From Subtercola vilae (lineage in GTDB: Bacteria; Actinomycetota; Actinomycetes; Actinomycetales; Microbacteriaceae): a stretch of 64,000 nt of DNA. The stretch is from contig NZ_QYRT01000006.1 in NCBI RefSeq assembly GCF_004923255.1, positions 1 through 64,000 on the forward strand. The letters are read 5' to 3'. Below are positions 10,365 through 17,477 of this stretch, piece by piece. The notes under the pieces are model-generated. The model was given only the letters and a program-made list of their open reading frames with translations, searched no databases and had not been told where the DNA came from. Position numbers and translations under genes: made by a program. The stretch's first letter is position 1, and every line of letters starts with the position of its first letter.

Positions 10365-11924
10365 ATGGCTGAACGTATTCAGAATGACCGGCGGAAGGTC
10401 GTGAGTCGAGGCTCACGACCTTCCGCTCTGCTCGTTGTGCTGGTGTGCCTCATCGCAGTGGTGATGCTGGTGCCCGTGGGATACGTGCTCAGTATCGTTC
10501 TGCAGGTGGGGTGGAGCACGCTCGCGCCGCTGATCTTCCGGCCGAAGGTCGGCGAACTGCTTGTCAACTCGCTGCTGCTGGTCGGGTTCGGGGTGCCGCT
10601 GTGCGTGGCCCTGGGTGTGGGGGGTGCCTGGCTTGTCGAACGCACCACTCTGCCGGGGCGACGGGTCTGGGGAGTGCTGCTGGCGGCCCCTCTGGCCATT
10701 CCTGCATTCGTGAGCAGCTACGGCTGGGTGAGTGCCGTACCCTCGATCGGTGGTCTCGGTGGGGGTCTGCTCATTGCGACGCTGGCGTACTTTCCGCTCG
10801 TCTACCTGCCGGCCGTGGCTACCCTTCGGGGCCTCGACCCAGCCCTCGAAGAGTCGGCCCGGTCGCTCGGGTTGGGGCCGTGGGCCGTGTTCTTTCGAGT
10901 GGTTCTGCCGCAACTGAGGCTGGCCGTCTGGGGCGGCGGCCTCGTGGTGGCGCTTCATCTGCTCGCCGAGTACGGGGCATTCGCGCTCATTCGGTTCGAC
11001 ACCTTCACGACAGCGATCGTCGTGCAGTACGAGTCGACGTTCGCAGGGCCGGCGGCGAGCGCACTCGGGGCCGTGTTGGCGACCGTCTGCCTGGTGCTGT
11101 TGGTGGTCGAGGCGTCGACCAGGGGGCGGGCCCGCTTCGCGCGCCTCGGTTCGGGGGTGGCGCGCAGGGCGACGCCGGCGAGGCTCGGGGCCTTCGCGCC
11201 CCTTGCCCTGGTGGGGCTTGCTCTTCTCTCGGTGCTGTCGATCGGCGTGCCCGTGGCGAGCCTCGTGCGCTGGCTGAGCGTCGGCGACCCGTGGTCGCAG
11301 CGAGAGCTGCCCACTTCGATCATTCAAACCGTTCTCCTCGCCGGAGGCGGCGCTGTAGCCGCCGTGCTCGTCGCGTTGCCGGTCGCGTGGCTCAGCGTTC
11401 GGCACCCCAGCCGCCGTGCGCGGGTGCTCGAAGGGGCGACCTACGTCGCGAGCAGTCTGCCCGCCATCATCATTGCGCTGGCGCTCGTCACCGTGACGAT
11501 TCGCCTCGTTCCGGCGCTCTACCAGACCCCCTTCACTGTCGGCCTGGCCTACGTGATCATCTTTCTGCCCCGGGCCCTGGTGAGCCTGCGCACAGGGCTC
11601 GCCCAAGCCCCGGTTGCCCTGGAAGAGGCGGCAGAGGCCCTCGGGCATTCGCTGGTCTCGGCGCGCCTTCGCGTCACCCTGCCCCTTCTGCTGCCCTCGA
11701 TCGGTGCCGCCGCGGCACTGGTCGGGCTGGGGGCCGCGAACGAACTCACCGCCACCCTGCTGCTGGCGCCCAACGGCACCCGAACGCTCGCCACCCAGTT
11801 CTGGTCGGCGAGCTCGGCCGTCGCGTACTCGAACGCCGCGCCCTATGCGGTGCTGCTGATTCTCCTTTCTGTGCCCGCCGTCGCGCTGCTGTTCGCGCAA
11901 TCCCGAAAGCGTGTGACCACATGA
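10365..11924 (+). CDS. Ferric-iron ABC transporter permease (FbpB-like, fused double permease)
   Basis: This 519-residue membrane protein has about 12 segments and two binding-protein-dependent permease halves, as expected for FbpB/SfuB. Each half has an EAA-like loop (LEESARSLGLGPWAVFFRVVLP and LEEAAEALGHSLVSARLRVTLP, in two adjoining parts each). It forms the channel for the ferric iron delivered by the upstream lipoprotein. ATG 10365 lacks a clear ribosome-binding site, and a strong hairpin covers codons 9-21. A GTG at 10401 within the stem is an alternative start. The stop overlaps the ATPase ATG (ATGA). Confidence 0.88.
   Translation: MAERIQNDRRKVVSRGSRPSALLVVLVCLIAVVMLVPVGYVLSIVLQVGWSTLAPLIFRPKVGELLVNSLLLVGFGVPLCVALGVGGAWLVERTTLPGRRVWGVLLAAPLAIPAFVSSYGWVSAVPSIGGLGGGLLIATLAYFPLVYLPAVATLRGLDPALEESARSLGLGPWAVFFRVVLPQLRLAVWGGGLVVALHLLAEYGAFALIRFDTFTTAIVVQYESTFAGPAASALGAVLATVCLVLLVVEASTRGRARFARLGSGVARRATPARLGAFAPLALVGLALLSVLSIGVPVASLVRWLSVGDPWSQRELPTSIIQTVLLAGGGAVAAVLVALPVAWLSVRHPSRRARVLEGATYVASSLPAIIIALALVTVTIRLVPALYQTPFTVGLAYVIIFLPRALVSLRTGLAQAPVALEEAAEALGHSLVSARLRVTLPLLLPSIGAAAALVGLGAANELTATLLLAPNGTRTLATQFWSASSAVAYSNAAPYAVLLILLSVPAVALLFAQSRKRVTT
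10391..10426 (+). promoter_or_regulatory. Strong hairpin at the start of the permease gene
   Basis: GCGGAAGGTCGTGAG and CTCACGACCTTCCGC pair perfectly over 15 bp around a 6-base loop. No U-tract follows, so it is not a classical intrinsic terminator. It lies 37 bases past the binding-protein stop codon and inside the first codons of the permease frame. It may stabilise the upstream mRNA (more binding protein than permease is usual in such operons) or restrict translation initiation of the permease. Confidence 0.75.
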
Positions 11925-13183
11925 GTGCCCTCTCTGTCTCCGGTGTGTCGAAGACCCTCGGCGGGATAGCCGTTCTCGCCGACGTGACGTTCTCGCTGCC
12001 ATCGGGCACCCGGATGGCCGTGGTCGGGGCCTCTGGCAGCGGAAAGAGCACGCTGCTGCGGTTGATCGCCGGGTTCGACCGGGTGGATGCCGGGCGGATC
12101 GTGCTGGGGGGCAGGGTGGTGTCGGCGGCGGCTGGTGCTTCTGCGTCGGGGCTGGCCGAGGGCGGTATCGATGCCGGTGGCGGTGCCGCTGCCGCTGACG
12201 CTGCCGGTGCCGGTGCTGGTGCCGGTGCCGGGCGGGGCGGTGGGGCGCGTGCTGTCTCGGTGCCGGCGCATCGGCGCGGGGTCGGGTACGTGGCGCAAGA
12301 CGGCGCGCTCTTTCCGCACCTCACGGTTCGGCAGAATCTGCGCTTCGGCCTGTCGGGTGGTCGTTCGGCCGGTCATTCGGGAGGCCTATCGGGTGCGTTG
12401 TCGGGTGGCCGGGCGGCGGCAGAACGCCGGGTTCGCGAGGTGGCCGAGCTCGTGGCCCTCGACAGCGGGCTGCTCGGGCGGTTTCCGCACGAGCTCTCGG
12501 GCGGCCAACAGCAGCGCGTGGCCCTGGCGCGTGCGCTCACCCCCGAGCCCGGCATCATTCTGCTCGACGAACCGTTCAGTGCTCTCGACACCGGCCTGCG
12601 GGCGCAGACGCGTGAGGCCGTCATCGCCGCGCTCGAGCACAGCGGTGTGACGACAGTGCTCGTGACACACGACCAGGAGGAGGCCCTCTCGTTCGGCCAC
12701 TCGATCGGCCTGCTGACGGGCGGCCGGTTGGTTCAGACGGGGGAGCCCTCTGCGGTGTTCGACAGCCCGGTCGACGCGTGGGCGGCTGAGTTCCTGGGCG
12801 CCGCTGTGCTGCTGCCGGTGGAGGTCGTGCGTGGTGTTGCGCACTCGGCGCTCGGTGAGTTGCCCGTGCGGCACGACCGGAGCATTGGCGGTGCCCGCCC
12901 GACCACGGCACTTCTTCGACCAGACCAGCTGCGCCTGATGGCGGATGCGGGTGCGAATGCATCGGCGGCGAACGCGGTGGTGCTCGAGGTAACGCTGCGG
13001 GGGTCGCATGCGCGCGTTACGGTTCGTGCAGGTGCAGGTGCAGGTGCAGGTGCAGGTGCAGGTGCAGGTGGTGATGCTCGTGGGGTCGAGATCGACGTGC
13101 GGGTGCCGCTGGCTGAGGCTGGGCAGTTCGCCAGAGGGGTTCCCGCGCGCATCCAGGTGACCGGCGGAGTCGTCGTCTACTGA
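11921..13183 (+). CDS. Ferric-iron ABC transporter ATP-binding protein with Gly/Ala-rich insertions
   Basis: The 420-residue ATPase starts at the ATG overlapping the permease stop. Walker A is GASGSGKST (about residue 36), the signature LSGGQQQRVALARAL, Walker B IILLDEPFSALD and the switch His in VTHDQEE. A C-terminal TOBE-like region follows. Two low-complexity insertions are unusual: a Gly/Ala stretch of about 40 residues between Walker A and the Q-loop (GIDAGGGAAAADAAGAGAG), and seven Ala-Gly repeats near the C-terminus. Both are encoded by short GC-rich repeats. The Q-loop (YVAQDGALFPHLT) is intact, so the protein is probably functional. It completes the iron importer. Confidence 0.9.
   Translation: MSALSVSGVSKTLGGIAVLADVTFSLPSGTRMAVVGASGSGKSTLLRLIAGFDRVDAGRIVLGGRVVSAAAGASASGLAEGGIDAGGGAAAADAAGAGAGAGAGRGGGARAVSVPAHRRGVGYVAQDGALFPHLTVRQNLRFGLSGGRSAGHSGGLSGALSGGRAAAERRVREVAELVALDSGLLGRFPHELSGGQQQRVALARALTPEPGIILLDEPFSALDTGLRAQTREAVIAALEHSGVTTVLVTHDQEEALSFGHSIGLLTGGRLVQTGEPSAVFDSPVDAWAAEFLGAAVLLPVEVVRGVAHSALGELPVRHDRSIGGARPTTALLRPDQLRLMADAGANASAANAVVLEVTLRGSHARVTVRAGAGAGAGAGAGAGGDARGVEIDVRVPLAEAGQFARGVPARIQVTGGVVVY
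13028..13069. repeat. Seven exact GCAGGT repeats in the ATPase gene
   Basis: Seven head-to-tail copies of a 6-bp unit encode (Ala-Gly)7 in the C-terminal regulatory part of the ATPase. They are perfect copies, which points to recent or ongoing slippage. The frame is preserved by any copy-number change. Confidence 0.95.
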
Positions 13184-13255
13184 GCCAGGGCACGACGGGC
13201 CGATGGAGTCGCAAGGGGGCTAGACGGTGTCGGTGGCGCCGTGTAGACCGGTGGT

Positions 13256-14839
13256 ATGACGGAGACAGAGGGCGCCCGGGGCGACCACGAACGAATCGAA
13301 TTGGTGCCGCTGGCCGGCAGTGAGCGGCCGCCGGCTCGGCAGGCGCTGGCCGCTGCTCGGGCGCTTCCGCCCGCTGCACTGGTCGACGCGACCGTGGTGC
13401 TGCGCCGGGAGGCTTCGGGGCAGCTGGGGGCGGCACCGGCAGATGTCGAGCTCGTGACGTCGACTCTCGAAGGGCTGGGGCTCAGCGTGCTGCTGGTCGA
13501 TGCGGCCTCGCGGCGAGTGCGAGTCGAGGGCACGGCGGCCCAGGTGGGGCGCGTCTTCGGCACATCGCTCGAGGCGGTGACGAGCAGCGCGCCCGACGGG
13601 CAACGGGTTGAGCACCGCCACCGTACGGGTGGGCTGAGCATTCCTGTCGCGCTCGAGGGGGTCGTGACGGCTGTGCTGGGGCTGGATGATCGGCCGCAGG
13701 CCCGCGCCCAGTTTCGGGTTGCTGAAGCGCGAGCCGCGACGGTGAGTTACACGCCGGTCGAGTTGGGCCAGATCTACCGTTTTCCGGCCGACACCGATGG
13801 GTCGGGGCAGACGGTCGCCATCGTCGAACTCGGCGGTGGGTATCAGCAGAGCGACCTCGACACGTACTTCGGCGGGCTCGGAGTGGGGTCACCGCGCGTG
13901 ACGGCGGTGGGTGTCGATGGGGCGAAGAACGTGCCGGGCGGTGACCCGACGGGGGCCGACGGCGAGGTGCTGCTCGACATCGAGGTGGTGGGCGGGCTGA
14001 GCCCGAAGGCATCGATCGTGGTGTACTTCGCGCCCAACACCGACGCCGGCTTTCTCGACGCCGTCGCCACGGCGGCCCACTCCACGCCCACGCCTGCCGC
14101 AATGAGCATCAGCTGGGGCCAGAGCGAAGACGAGTGGACGCCGCAGGCACGAACCGCGCTCGACGACGCCCTCGCCGATGCGGCGACGCTCGGCGTGACG
14201 GTGACCGCGGCTGCGGGCGACAACGGCAGCTCCGACGGCGCAGCCGACGGCAGGAACCACGCCGACTTTCCGGCGTCGAGCCCCCACGCGCTCGCGTGCG
14301 GCGGCACGAGCCTGCACGCCACCGCAACCCGCGTGAACTCAGAGACGGTGTGGAACAACGGCGCCGGCAAAGGCGCCACGGGCGGCGGCGTGAGCGATGT
14401 GTTCGGGCTGCCGAGCTGGCAGAGTGCGGCCGGCGTTCCGGCGGGTGCCGCGCCCAATGGACCCGGTGGGCGTGGGGTGCCGGATGTCGCGGCGAACGCC
14501 GACCCGGCGACGGGGTACGAGGTGCTGGTCGACGGCAAGCGGGCGGTCTACGGCGGAACCAGTGCGGTCGCCCCGCTCTGGGCTGCGCTCGTGGCGAGGC
14601 TGGTTCAGTCGCTCGGCACGCCGCTCGGGCTGCTGCAGCCGCGGTTGTACGCGCTGGCGGCAGCGAGCACGGGCACGGGCACGGGAGCGGGTTCGTCGGC
14701 GGCCGGGCTTCGCGATGTCACCGAGGGTTCGAACGGTGCCTTCACGGCCGGCCCGGGCTGGGATGCGTGCACGGGTCTGGGTGTACCCGACGGCACGGCG
14801 TTGCTTGCCGCCCTCGCGGCGACGAAGCCGGGCGCCTAG
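13256..14839 (+). CDS. S53 family serine-carboxyl peptidase (sedolisin/kumamolisin-like)
   Basis: The 527-residue protein has a pro-kumamolisin activation domain at about residues 20-165 followed by the S53 catalytic domain. The catalytic set is in place: Glu237 and Asp241 in DGEVLLDIEV, the oxyanion Asp322 in AAGDNGSSDG and nucleophile Ser436 in GGTSAVAPLW. The Ca2+-binding C-terminus is visible as GPGWDACTGLGVPDG. Family members are acid-active endopeptidases matured by removal of the propeptide. As in kumamolisin there is no classical signal peptide, so the export route is unclear. A short Gly/Thr repeat (STGTGTGAGSS) lies near the C-terminus. It is convergent with the epimerase gene, with only four bases between. 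Confidence 0.92.
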   Translation: MTETEGARGDHERIELVPLAGSERPPARQALAAARALPPAALVDATVVLRREASGQLGAAPADVELVTSTLEGLGLSVLLVDAASRRVRVEGTAAQVGRVFGTSLEAVTSSAPDGQRVEHRHRTGGLSIPVALEGVVTAVLGLDDRPQARAQFRVAEARAATVSYTPVELGQIYRFPADTDGSGQTVAIVELGGGYQQSDLDTYFGGLGVGSPRVTAVGVDGAKNVPGGDPTGADGEVLLDIEVVGGLSPKASIVVYFAPNTDAGFLDAVATAAHSTPTPAAMSISWGQSEDEWTPQARTALDDALADAATLGVTVTAAAGDNGSSDGAADGRNHADFPASSPHALACGGTSLHATATRVNSETVWNNGAGKGATGGGVSDVFGLPSWQSAAGVPAGAAPNGPGGRGVPDVAANADPATGYEVLVDGKRAVYGGTSAVAPLWAALVARLVQSLGTPLGLLQPRLYALAAASTGTGTGAGSSAAGLRDVTEGSNGAFTAGPGWDACTGLGVPDGTALLAALAATKPGA

Positions 14840-14843
14840 CGGC

Positions 14844-15887
14844 TCACCCTCGCGACCGCGGAGAGTGCTGACCGCTCAGCGGCGGCGAGGCCATTACGCG
14901 GCTGCCGTCGGCGAGGCCCTGAACGACTTCGGCGAGGGCATCCGTCGCTGACACCTGCGGTGACCAGCCGAGCACGGTTCGCGCCCGCTCGGTCGACATG
15001 ACGGGTACGCCTGCGGCGATGTCGATCCAGCCCGGGTCGGTGGGCTGCAGGCGCAGCTTCCACGTTGCCCACACCAGTAGGCGCGCGGCAGCCAGCCGAA
15101 CCGGCACACTGCGACTCGCGCCGAGCGCTTCGGCGATGAGCGGGGGTGTCAGCACAGGTTCGGCGGCGAGGTTGAAGGCGCCCGCCTCACGCCGGTCGAT
15201 TGCGCGGCAGAACGCATCGGCCACATCGCTCGCGTGCACGGCCTGAAAGATGGTCTGCACCGGCAACGGAACCACCGGCGGCCGAATCAGCCCCAGCCAT
15301 CCCGTCGGCAGCAGCGGCCCGAGAAACAGGCCGTGCAGCTCTGCCGCCGCCCGGCGCTGAAAAACAAGCCCCGGCCGCATGAGCGTGACCCGCACGCCGG
15401 GGTTCTCGGCCTCGAACCGCTCGAACGCCCGCTCGTTCACGGCCTTGTGGCGACTGTAGTGCGACGTGTGCAGCCCGCCGGTCGGCCAGTTCTCGTCGAC
15501 CCGACGGTGTTTCGGGCCCGCGCTGTAGGCGCCCACTGATGACGCAGCGAGAATGTGCGGCACTCCGGCTCGCGCGACGGCCGCCAGAATGGCCCGCGTT
15601 CCGGTGACGTTGGTGCGCCACAGTGTGGCCTCGTCGCGGTTGGGCTGCAGCGCCCAGCCCAGGTGCACCACTGCATCGGCCCCTGCGAACACCGTCGCCA
15701 GCCGTTCGGTCGCGCGGTCGTCGGCGATGTCGAGCGGGTGCCACTCAACTGCGCTGTAGGGCGCCGCCGCGGTGTTCGGCACGCGCCGTGCGACACCTAC
15801 AATCTGGGTGACCGCGGGTTCGCTCTGCAATCGGGTGAGCAGGGCGGTGCCGAGGTTTCCGGTGGCTCCGACGACAACGATGCGCAT
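14844..15887 (-). CDS. NAD(P)-dependent epimerase/dehydratase family protein
   Basis: The 347-residue Rossmann protein begins MRIVVVGATGNLGTALL (GxxGxxG nucleotide-binding motif) and has the extended-SDR active-site pattern: Ser in AASSVGAYS and the Tyr-x3-Lys in HYSRHKAVNE. It resembles the NAD-dependent epimerase/dehydratase group acting on nucleotide sugars or related compounds. The C-terminal substrate part is not specific enough to name a substrate. It stands alone on the minus strand; the upstream gap to the next gene is about 90 bp. Confidence 0.82.
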   Translation of the reverse strand: MRIVVVGATGNLGTALLTRLQSEPAVTQIVGVARRVPNTAAAPYSAVEWHPLDIADDRATERLATVFAGADAVVHLGWALQPNRDEATLWRTNVTGTRAILAAVARAGVPHILAASSVGAYSAGPKHRRVDENWPTGGLHTSHYSRHKAVNERAFERFEAENPGVRVTLMRPGLVFQRRAAAELHGLFLGPLLPTGWLGLIRPPVVPLPVQTIFQAVHASDVADAFCRAIDRREAGAFNLAAEPVLTPPLIAEALGASRSVPVRLAAARLLVWATWKLRLQPTDPGWIDIAAGVPVMSTERARTVLGWSPQVSATDALAEVVQGLADGSRVMASPPLSGQHSPRSRG

Positions 15888-15977
15888 GGGACTCCTCTGG
15901 CGGGTACAGGATGCCCGGGCGGGCGTCTCGGTTCATCCCATCACCAATCGGGCGGGTGTCGCCCGGGGTTGACACGC

Positions 15978-16556
15978 CTAGTGCTGCGGGTAGATCGTCT
16001 CGCCGCGTTCGAGCATCTCGACGTACTCGGCGATCTTGCGGGCTCTGGTCTCTGCCCTCTTCACCGAGCCGATGCGAAAGAGAATGGCGTACCGGTTCAC
16101 GCTCGAAAGTCCGCTGAAGAAGGCCGCGGCCAGGGGCGGTGCTGCCAGGGCGAGGGCAAGATCATCCGGAACCACAATGGTTTTCGAGCCGGCATACGCG
16201 GCCGCCCAGCGCCCGTCAGACTTCGCGCGCTCGACCTCGGCGAGCCCGGCAGGCCGCATGCGCCCGTCGGCGATGAGGCGGTCGACGCGGTCGCGGTTGA
16301 TCTCTGACCACATTCCGCGCGGGCGTCGTGGGCCGAAGTTCTGCAGAAAGTAGTTGTCGTCGAGGCGGTTCTTCTGGCCGTCGATCCAGCCGAAGCAGAG
16401 GGCGCTGTCGAGGGCGTCGCTGTAGCTCACGCTGGGCTGGGCGCCGCCCTTCTTGGCGATGGCGAGCCGCACACCGGGTGATACGGCGTGATTCTCGGCG
16501 AGCCACGCGTGCCAGGCCGCTGCATCGGGGCTGAAGTGCATCTCACGGTCGAGCAT
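15978..16556 (-). CDS. YdeI/OmpD-associated family protein
   Basis: The 192-residue protein contains the family pattern SYSDALDSALCFGWIDGQKN, followed by FGPRRPRGMWSEINRDRVDRL and, near the end, RYAILFRIGSVKRAETRARKI, in parts. These proteins are widespread in actinobacteria. A link to bacteriocin or antimicrobial-peptide tolerance has been suggested for some YdeI proteins, but the biochemical role is unclear. An alternative start is the Met six residues in (MHFSP). The gene lies 12 bp downstream of the LysR-effector-like gene and runs in the same direction, so they may form one transcript. Confidence 0.82.
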   Translation of the reverse strand: MLDREMHFSPDAAAWHAWLAENHAVSPGVRLAIAKKGGAQPSVSYSDALDSALCFGWIDGQKNRLDDNYFLQNFGPRRPRGMWSEINRDRVDRLIADGRMRPAGLAEVERAKSDGRWAAAYAGSKTIVVPDDLALALAAPPLAAAFFSGLSSVNRYAILFRIGSVKRAETRARKIAEYVEMLERGETIYPQH

Positions 16557-16567
16557 GACGGGTGCCG

Positions 16568-17386
16568 TCAGAGGGTCTCTCGGGTGCTGTCTGCGAATGC
16601 CGGATGCACGGCGAGGGCCTGGGCGGCCTGCTCGACGAATGCGGCGACAGCGGGGTGCGGCGCCTGAAACGCGTGCACGACGGCGAGGTGATGGCGGGTC
16701 ATGTCATCGACCGTGACGAAGACGACCCCGACGCGGGCGTTGCCGAGGCCGATCGACCGCGGAACGATGACGATGCCGTTGCCCGCCGCCACGTGCGCCA
16801 GCTGTTCGTCGAGGGTGTCGAGCTGGCCCAGCGCGAAACTCTGGGTCTGGCCGACGGTGACGCCCCGCAGCTCAGCCGCGATCTCGCGCCACTCTGGCAC
16901 CTCGTCGGGGCTGTGCAGCAGGTGGTGGCCGGCGAGCTGGGCGAGGATGACGGTGGAGGTGGGGGCGGCTTCGAGTGCCGCGACCAGCGGGTCGGTTTCC
17001 GGGAGTGCCACGACCCATGGTTCGTCGAGCACCGGAATGATGGTCAGCCCGCGGCGGAGCACCGGCAGACGTACGATCGCGATGGAGGCGGCGCCGCAGC
17101 GCACGGCTCGTGCCGCGATGCTCGAAGACGACTTAGGCTTCAGTGCCACCAGAGCGTCGGCGTGGCCGGCTGCGAACTCGGCGGTCAGGTCGTCGAGGGG
17201 GATACCGGGTGCCGCGGCGACCACGAGGGCGGCGGGCGGCTGGTCTGAGTCGCCGTTGTCGGCGCGTGCACTCAGCTGGTCAGCGAAGGCCCGAACGGCG
17301 TCGACGGCGTCCGCCGACGACGGCAGGTCGGCGTGCCGACGAGCGAGAGCGATGACGCCCTCGAGCTGTTCACGGTCTGCATCCAT
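16568..17386 (-). CDS. HTH-less LysR-type substrate-binding protein
   Basis: The 272-residue protein has the two-lobed fold pattern of LysR effector domains (IIPVLDEPWVVALPETDPLV, LLHSPDEVPEWREIAAELRG, ending GNGIVIVPRSIG) but no N-terminal winged helix. The first ~60 residues are instead an acidic helical stretch. The ATG has a strong Shine-Dalgarno (CAGGAGG). A second HTH-less protein in this window (DUF5997 locus) shares the H/Q-x-PD-EVPEWR-AAEL motif. Without a DNA-binding domain it may act as a ligand sensor or partner of another regulator; its role is not established. A short dyad lies just upstream. Confidence 0.75.
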   Translation of the reverse strand: MDADREQLEGVIALARRHADLPSSADAVDAVRAFADQLSARADNGDSDQPPAALVVAAAPGIPLDDLTAEFAAGHADALVALKPKSSSSIAARAVRCGAASIAIVRLPVLRRGLTIIPVLDEPWVVALPETDPLVAALEAAPTSTVILAQLAGHHLLHSPDEVPEWREIAAELRGVTVGQTQSFALGQLDTLDEQLAHVAAGNGIVIVPRSIGLGNARVGVVFVTVDDMTRHHLAVVHAFQAPHPAVAAFVEQAAQALAVHPAFADSTRETL

Positions 17387-17401
17387 GCGGGCCTCCTGCC
17401 T

Positions 17402-17416
17402 AGTATCAAGAATACT
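17402..17416. promoter_or_regulatory. Short dyad upstream of the HTH-less LysR-effector gene
   Basis: AGTAT-CAAGA-ATACT is a perfect 5-bp inverted repeat with a 5-base centre, 15 bases upstream of the start codon. Read on the minus strand it contains GATACT, a possible -10 element. It may be an operator or core promoter. Confidence 0.4.
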
Positions 17417-17477
17417 CCGGTTGGCGGGGCTCTGCCCCCCAGATCTGCCGCTCGGCTCTGGTCGTCAGATGAGTCCG

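Noticed and set aside
10445-13183. A 912-residue frame ending with the iron ATPase
   Set aside because: The N-terminal 490 residues are a shadow of the permease gene. The ATPase starts at 11921.
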